The notes under the pieces are model-generated. The model made no database searches, was not told where the DNA came from, and worked only from the letters and a program-made list of their open reading frames with translations. The position numbers and the translations under genes were made by a program. From Streptomyces albiflavescens (lineage in GTDB: Bacteria; Actinomycetota; Actinomycetes; Streptomycetales; Streptomycetaceae), in assembly GCF_014645835.1 (NCBI RefSeq), contig NZ_BMMM01000013.1, positions 150,053 through 214,052 on the forward strand: a DNA stretch of 64,000 nt. The letters are read 5' to 3'. Each line of letters opens with the position of its first letter. Within the stretch, counting starts at the first letter, position 1. Of the stretch, positions 60,662 through 64,000 are shown in pieces.

Positions 60662-62491
60662 ATGCACGATCCTGATCCCCCCTTCCGGCCGATCCGCCAA
60701 CGGGAGGGCTACCTGCCGCTGGAGGATCTCGGCCTCATCGGCGACGGTGCGACGGCCGCGCTGGTCGGAATGGACGGTTCCATTTCCTGGATGTGCCTGC
60801 CCCGATTCGACTCCGAGCCGCTGTTCTGCGGCCTGCTGGATCAGGCACGCGGAGGGCACTTCACCCTGGCCCCGGACGACCTGGTCGAGGCCCGGCAGCG
60901 CTATGAGCCCGACACGGGCGTACTGATCACCGAAATGCGCAGCCGCACCGGCGTGGTCCGCGTCACCGACGCCCTCGCCCTGCGCTCCGGCACCGATCTC
61001 ACCGATGACGCCCCGGCGGACCGGGCCGAACTCGTACGATCGGCCCTGGTCCTGGACGGCAAGGTCCGCCTGCGGATGGGCGTGGAACCCCGCGGCGGCG
61101 GGCAGGTGCGGCCGCTGTTCAGCGGGCTGGAACTGCGACCGTCCCGACGGCCCGACCTGCGATTGCATCTGCGCTCCAACCGCCCCCTCATGGGCCTGCA
61201 CAGCACACACGACCTGCAACAGGGCGATCGCCTCGATCTCGTGCTGTCCTGGGGCCGCTTCCACCGCCACCACCGGTTCGACACCGACGCAATGCTGCAG
61301 GCAACCGCCGACGCGTGGCAGCGCTGGATGAAGCACTTCGCCTACAGCGGCCCCGAGGAACCCTTGGTGCGGCGCGCCGCGATCACGTTGAAACTGTGCG
61401 ACGACTGGGCCAACGGCTCGCTCGTCGCGGCGCCGACCTCCTCCCTGCCCGCACCGGTCGGCGGGATCCGCAACTGGGACTACCGATATGCCTGGATCCG
61501 CGATGCGGCCTACGCCGTCTTCGCCCAGCGCCGTATCGGATTCGGTGGCGAGGCCGATGCTTTCCTCGGCTGGGTCCTGGACGCCTTCGAGTACAGCCGG
61601 CGACCCCGGATCATGTACACCTTGGGCGGCAGCCTGGTGCCGGACGAGGTCGAGGACACCGAACTGGCGGGCTATCGCCGCTCCACCCCGGTGCGATGGG
61701 GCAACGGCGCGGCCGACCAGCGCCAGCACGACGTCTACGGCGAGATCCTGGACTGCGCCGACCAGTGGCTGATCTCCGGCGGCGAGATCCAGCCCGCGCT
61801 GTGGGCCGGCCTGGCCGGGCTGGCCGACACCGCGGCGCACGCGTGGCGCCAGCCGGACCAGGGAATCTGGGAGGTCCGCAACGAGGGCCGGGTGTTCACC
61901 TACTCGGCCGGGATGTGTCACGTTGCCCTGGACCGGGCCGCGGCGATCGGTGAGCGGCTCGGCCTTCCCGGGCGGATCGGCATGTGGCGGGATTCGGCCG
62001 ACCACCTGCGCCGACTCATCCTGGACAAGTCCTGGGACGAGAAGGCGCAGACGATCAGCGCGCATCTGGACGGCGGCGGCACACTGGACGCCAGCCTGCT
62101 CGCGCTTCCGCTGCGCCACGTCGTCCCGGCCGATCACCCACGGATGGCGGCCACCACCGCGGCCATCGCCGAGCGTCTGTCAGCCGGTGACGGCCTGCTC
62201 TACCGCTACCTGCACAACGAGTCACCCGATGGTCTGGCCGGTGACGAGGGGGCCTTCGTGCTGTGCAGCTTCTGGCTGGTCGACAACCTCATCGGACAAG
62301 GCCGCATCGAGGCGGCCGAGGAGCTGTACGCCTCGCTGTGTGCCCGCGCGAGCCCGCTGGGGCTCCTGTCGGAGCAGATCGACCCATCCACAGGAGAGTT
62401 CATGGGCAACTTCCCTCAGGCGTTCAGCCACATCGGGATCATTGCCAGCGGCGTGAACCTCGCCCGAGCGAAAGCAGACGCCACCACATGA
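60662..62491 (+). CDS. Glycoside hydrolase family 15 protein (glucoamylase/trehalase-like)
   Basis: A 609-residue cytoplasmic GH15 protein. The N-terminal beta domain has LEDLGLIGDGATAALVGMDG and SISWMCLPRFDSEPLFCGLL. The catalytic (alpha/alpha)6 barrel shows GGIRNWDYRYAWIRDAAYAV near residue 263, QRQHDVYGEILDC, GIWEVRNEGRVFTYSAGMCH and EQIDPSTGEFMGNFPQAFSH with late acidic residues. Actinobacterial members of this type include trehalases and glucoamylase-like enzymes releasing glucose. Its stop overlaps the G6PDH-like start (ATGA), so the two are coupled. No signal peptide is present. Confidence 0.92.
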   Translation: MHDPDPPFRPIRQREGYLPLEDLGLIGDGATAALVGMDGSISWMCLPRFDSEPLFCGLLDQARGGHFTLAPDDLVEARQRYEPDTGVLITEMRSRTGVVRVTDALALRSGTDLTDDAPADRAELVRSALVLDGKVRLRMGVEPRGGGQVRPLFSGLELRPSRRPDLRLHLRSNRPLMGLHSTHDLQQGDRLDLVLSWGRFHRHHRFDTDAMLQATADAWQRWMKHFAYSGPEEPLVRRAAITLKLCDDWANGSLVAAPTSSLPAPVGGIRNWDYRYAWIRDAAYAVFAQRRIGFGGEADAFLGWVLDAFEYSRRPRIMYTLGGSLVPDEVEDTELAGYRRSTPVRWGNGAADQRQHDVYGEILDCADQWLISGGEIQPALWAGLAGLADTAAHAWRQPDQGIWEVRNEGRVFTYSAGMCHVALDRAAAIGERLGLPGRIGMWRDSADHLRRLILDKSWDEKAQTISAHLDGGGTLDASLLALPLRHVVPADHPRMAATTAAIAERLSAGDGLLYRYLHNESPDGLAGDEGAFVLCSFWLVDNLIGQGRIEAAEELYASLCARASPLGLLSEQIDPSTGEFMGNFPQAFSHIGIIASGVNLARAKADATT

Positions 62492-63927
62492 TCAACCGGC
62501 TCGTCATCTTCGGCGCGACAGGCGACCTCACCGCACGCTATCTGCTGCCGGCCCTGGCCGACCTGAGGGCGGCAGGACACCTCGGCGATCACTTCCAGCT
62601 GACCGGCGCCAGCCGTGAGGACTGGGACAGCGAGCAGTACCGGGAATGGGTGTCCACGCAGCTCACTCGCCACGGCGGCACCTGCCCGGCCGACACCAGG
62701 AAGGCCATCGCGGACGCGGCCCGCTACCAACGGGCCGACGTCACCGACCCCGTCGACGTAGCCTCGGCCATCGCCGGTGAGGGACCCGTCGCTGTCTACC
62801 TCGCCCTCCCTCCGGCTCTCTTCCCCGTCGTGGTCACCGCACTGCATAACTCGGGCCTCCCCGCAGGCAGTCGGATCGTGCTGGAGAAGCCATTCGGCGA
62901 AGACCTCGCCGGCGCACAGGAGCTGAACCGGCTCCTCGCCGACCTCGTGCCGGAGCAGGCCCTGTTCCGCGTCGACCACTTCCTGGCCATGACGACCGTC
63001 CAGAACGTGCTCGGCAGCCGACTCGCCAACCGCGTGCTGGAGCCCATTTGGAACAGCACCCACATCGCCCAGGTGGACATCGTCTGGGACGAGACGCTCG
63101 CGCTGGAAGGCAGAGCCGGCTACTACGACACCGTCGGCGCGCTGAAGGACATGGTGCAAAACCACCTGCTGCAGTTGCTCTGCCTGGTGGCCATGGAACC
63201 GCCGATCACCCTCGGCGAGCGGGACCTGCGCAACCGGAAGGTCGACGTGCTGCGGTCGGTGCGGCTCCTCACCGAGGACGACGTCGTACGCCGCACGCGC
63301 CGTGCACGCTACCTACCCGGTCGGATCGGTGACCACGACATCCCCGCCTACGCCGACGAAGAAGGCGTGAACCCGGCCCGCCGTACCGAGACCTTCGCCG
63401 AGGTGGAGCTGGAACTGGACAGCTGGCGCTGGGCGGGAACCATCTTCCGGCTCCGCACCGGCAAGGCACTCAAGGCCGACCGCAAGGAGGTCGCGGTACG
63501 CTTCCGGACCGTCCCCCACCTGCCCCTCGGCCAAAGCGGCGAAGCCCTGCCCAACGTGCTGCGCTTCGGACTCGAGCCAGAGGGGCTGGCCCTGGACCTG
63601 ACCGGCATCGGTTCCCGTGCCCACACCCTCACTCCGCTCTCGCTGACCGCGCAGATGGAACCACCCGAACTCCCCGCCTACGGCCGACTCCTCCTGGACG
63701 TGCTGACCGGGGATCCCGCCATGTCCATCCGCGGCGACGAGGCCGAAGAAGCCTGGCGGGTCCTGACCCCCGTACTGACCGCCTGGGAAAGCAACCTTGT
63801 TCCGCTCGAGGAGTACCCGGCCGGCTCCGACGGGCCGGCCCCCCGGCAGGAATTCGGAGACGGGCAGTGGCGGCGCGACGATCTGCTCCACGCCGAGGCA
63901 GCGACACCGAGACAGCCTTCCTCCTGA
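62488..63927 (+). CDS. Glucose-6-phosphate dehydrogenase-like protein
   Basis: A 479-residue G6PDH-family protein. The NADP loop is VIFGATGDLTARYLLPAL (GATGDL at 9-14), then VLEKPFGEDL (EKP at 133-135). The catalytic histidine is His164 in RVDHFLAMTTVQNVL. The standard motif DHYLGKE is altered here: the GK is AM, so the lysine that contacts the sugar phosphate is missing from that position. DETLALEGRAGYYDTVGALK, MVQNHLLQLLCLVAMEPP and WAGTIFRLRTGKAL are well conserved. It may use a different sugar or bind G6P differently. It is translationally coupled to the GH15 gene. Confidence 0.88.
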   Translation: MINRLVIFGATGDLTARYLLPALADLRAAGHLGDHFQLTGASREDWDSEQYREWVSTQLTRHGGTCPADTRKAIADAARYQRADVTDPVDVASAIAGEGPVAVYLALPPALFPVVVTALHNSGLPAGSRIVLEKPFGEDLAGAQELNRLLADLVPEQALFRVDHFLAMTTVQNVLGSRLANRVLEPIWNSTHIAQVDIVWDETLALEGRAGYYDTVGALKDMVQNHLLQLLCLVAMEPPITLGERDLRNRKVDVLRSVRLLTEDDVVRRTRRARYLPGRIGDHDIPAYADEEGVNPARRTETFAEVELELDSWRWAGTIFRLRTGKALKADRKEVAVRFRTVPHLPLGQSGEALPNVLRFGLEPEGLALDLTGIGSRAHTLTPLSLTAQMEPPELPAYGRLLLDVLTGDPAMSIRGDEAEEAWRVLTPVLTAWESNLVPLEEYPAGSDGPAPRQEFGDGQWRRDDLLHAEAATPRQPSS

Positions 63928-64000
63928 TACCCCGGAGTGGCGCAGGCGAGGATCATCCCCGCGAGCGATGCGGGCCCGGATCGTGGCGTGGCCGGCGCCG

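Overview
The window is very GC-rich DNA with codon use, ribosome binding sites (GGAGG-like) and gene families typical of Streptomyces or a close actinomycete. A 2-methylisoborneol (earthy odour) operon, secreted SGNH and Tat-type lipoprotein hydrolases, two cytochromes P450, many TetR/XRE/ArsR/Lrp regulators and a TPP riboswitch all fit that group. The mix of intact metabolic genes with many truncated gene remnants, tandem repeats and a MITE suggests an accessory region such as a chromosome arm. That placement is an inference: no telomere, rRNA, tRNA, CRISPR array or intact transposase was seen.

0-7.2 kb: the end of a multi-spanning membrane protein, an NmrA-like protein and a DoxX protein, then a divergent FAD-monooxygenase/P450 pair, a 57-residue repeat-bearing protein and an orphan ParA ATPase translationally coupled to a small putative DNA-binding partner. 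7.2-15.4 kb: cyclophilin, carboxylesterase, an SMP-30 lactonase facing its probable Lrp/AsnC regulator, a truncated xanthine-dehydrogenase-like pseudogene, a lipoprotein hydrolase and a methyltransferase preceded by a hexanucleotide repeat. 15.5-18.6 kb is a gene graveyard around one intact acyl-CoA dehydrogenase: a CaiB/BaiF tail, an EtfB-start/LysR-tail chimera and a TetR stub, with an intact SGNH esterase between.

18.6-25 kb: propionyl-CoA synthetase, an SRPBCC-ArsR-SRPBCC operon with a clear operator pair, a lipoprotein, a DUF5996 protein and a VOC protein. 25-28.5 kb: the 2-methylisoborneol operon, read leftward as family 2B encapsulin shell, 2-MIB synthase and geranyl-diphosphate C-methyltransferase. 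29.4-32.8 kb: a second P450, an EamA transporter, a 181-bp foldback MITE and an SRPBCC protein. 33-37.4 kb: an antibiotic-biosynthesis-monooxygenase-like membrane protein divergent from a three-subunit molybdenum hydroxylase operon (2Fe-2S, FAD, Mo). 37.5-41.4 kb: a SpoIIE-type phosphatase, then thiD and an NCS1 transporter behind a TPP riboswitch.

41.5-49.1 kb: a frameshifted hydrolase remnant and an intact hydrolase, an FMN reductase facing an XRE regulator, a TetR facing a methyltransferase/DUF2218 pair, and an S41-like protease. 49.3-57.2 kb: a leftward operon for an amidohydrolase plus a complete oligopeptide-type ABC importer, facing a TetR gene with an operator between them. 57.3-63.9 kb: a beta-propeller lactonase, a tandem universal stress protein, a zinc alcohol dehydrogenase, and a GH15 glycosidase translationally coupled to a G6PDH-like protein, together resembling a stress/NADPH carbon module.
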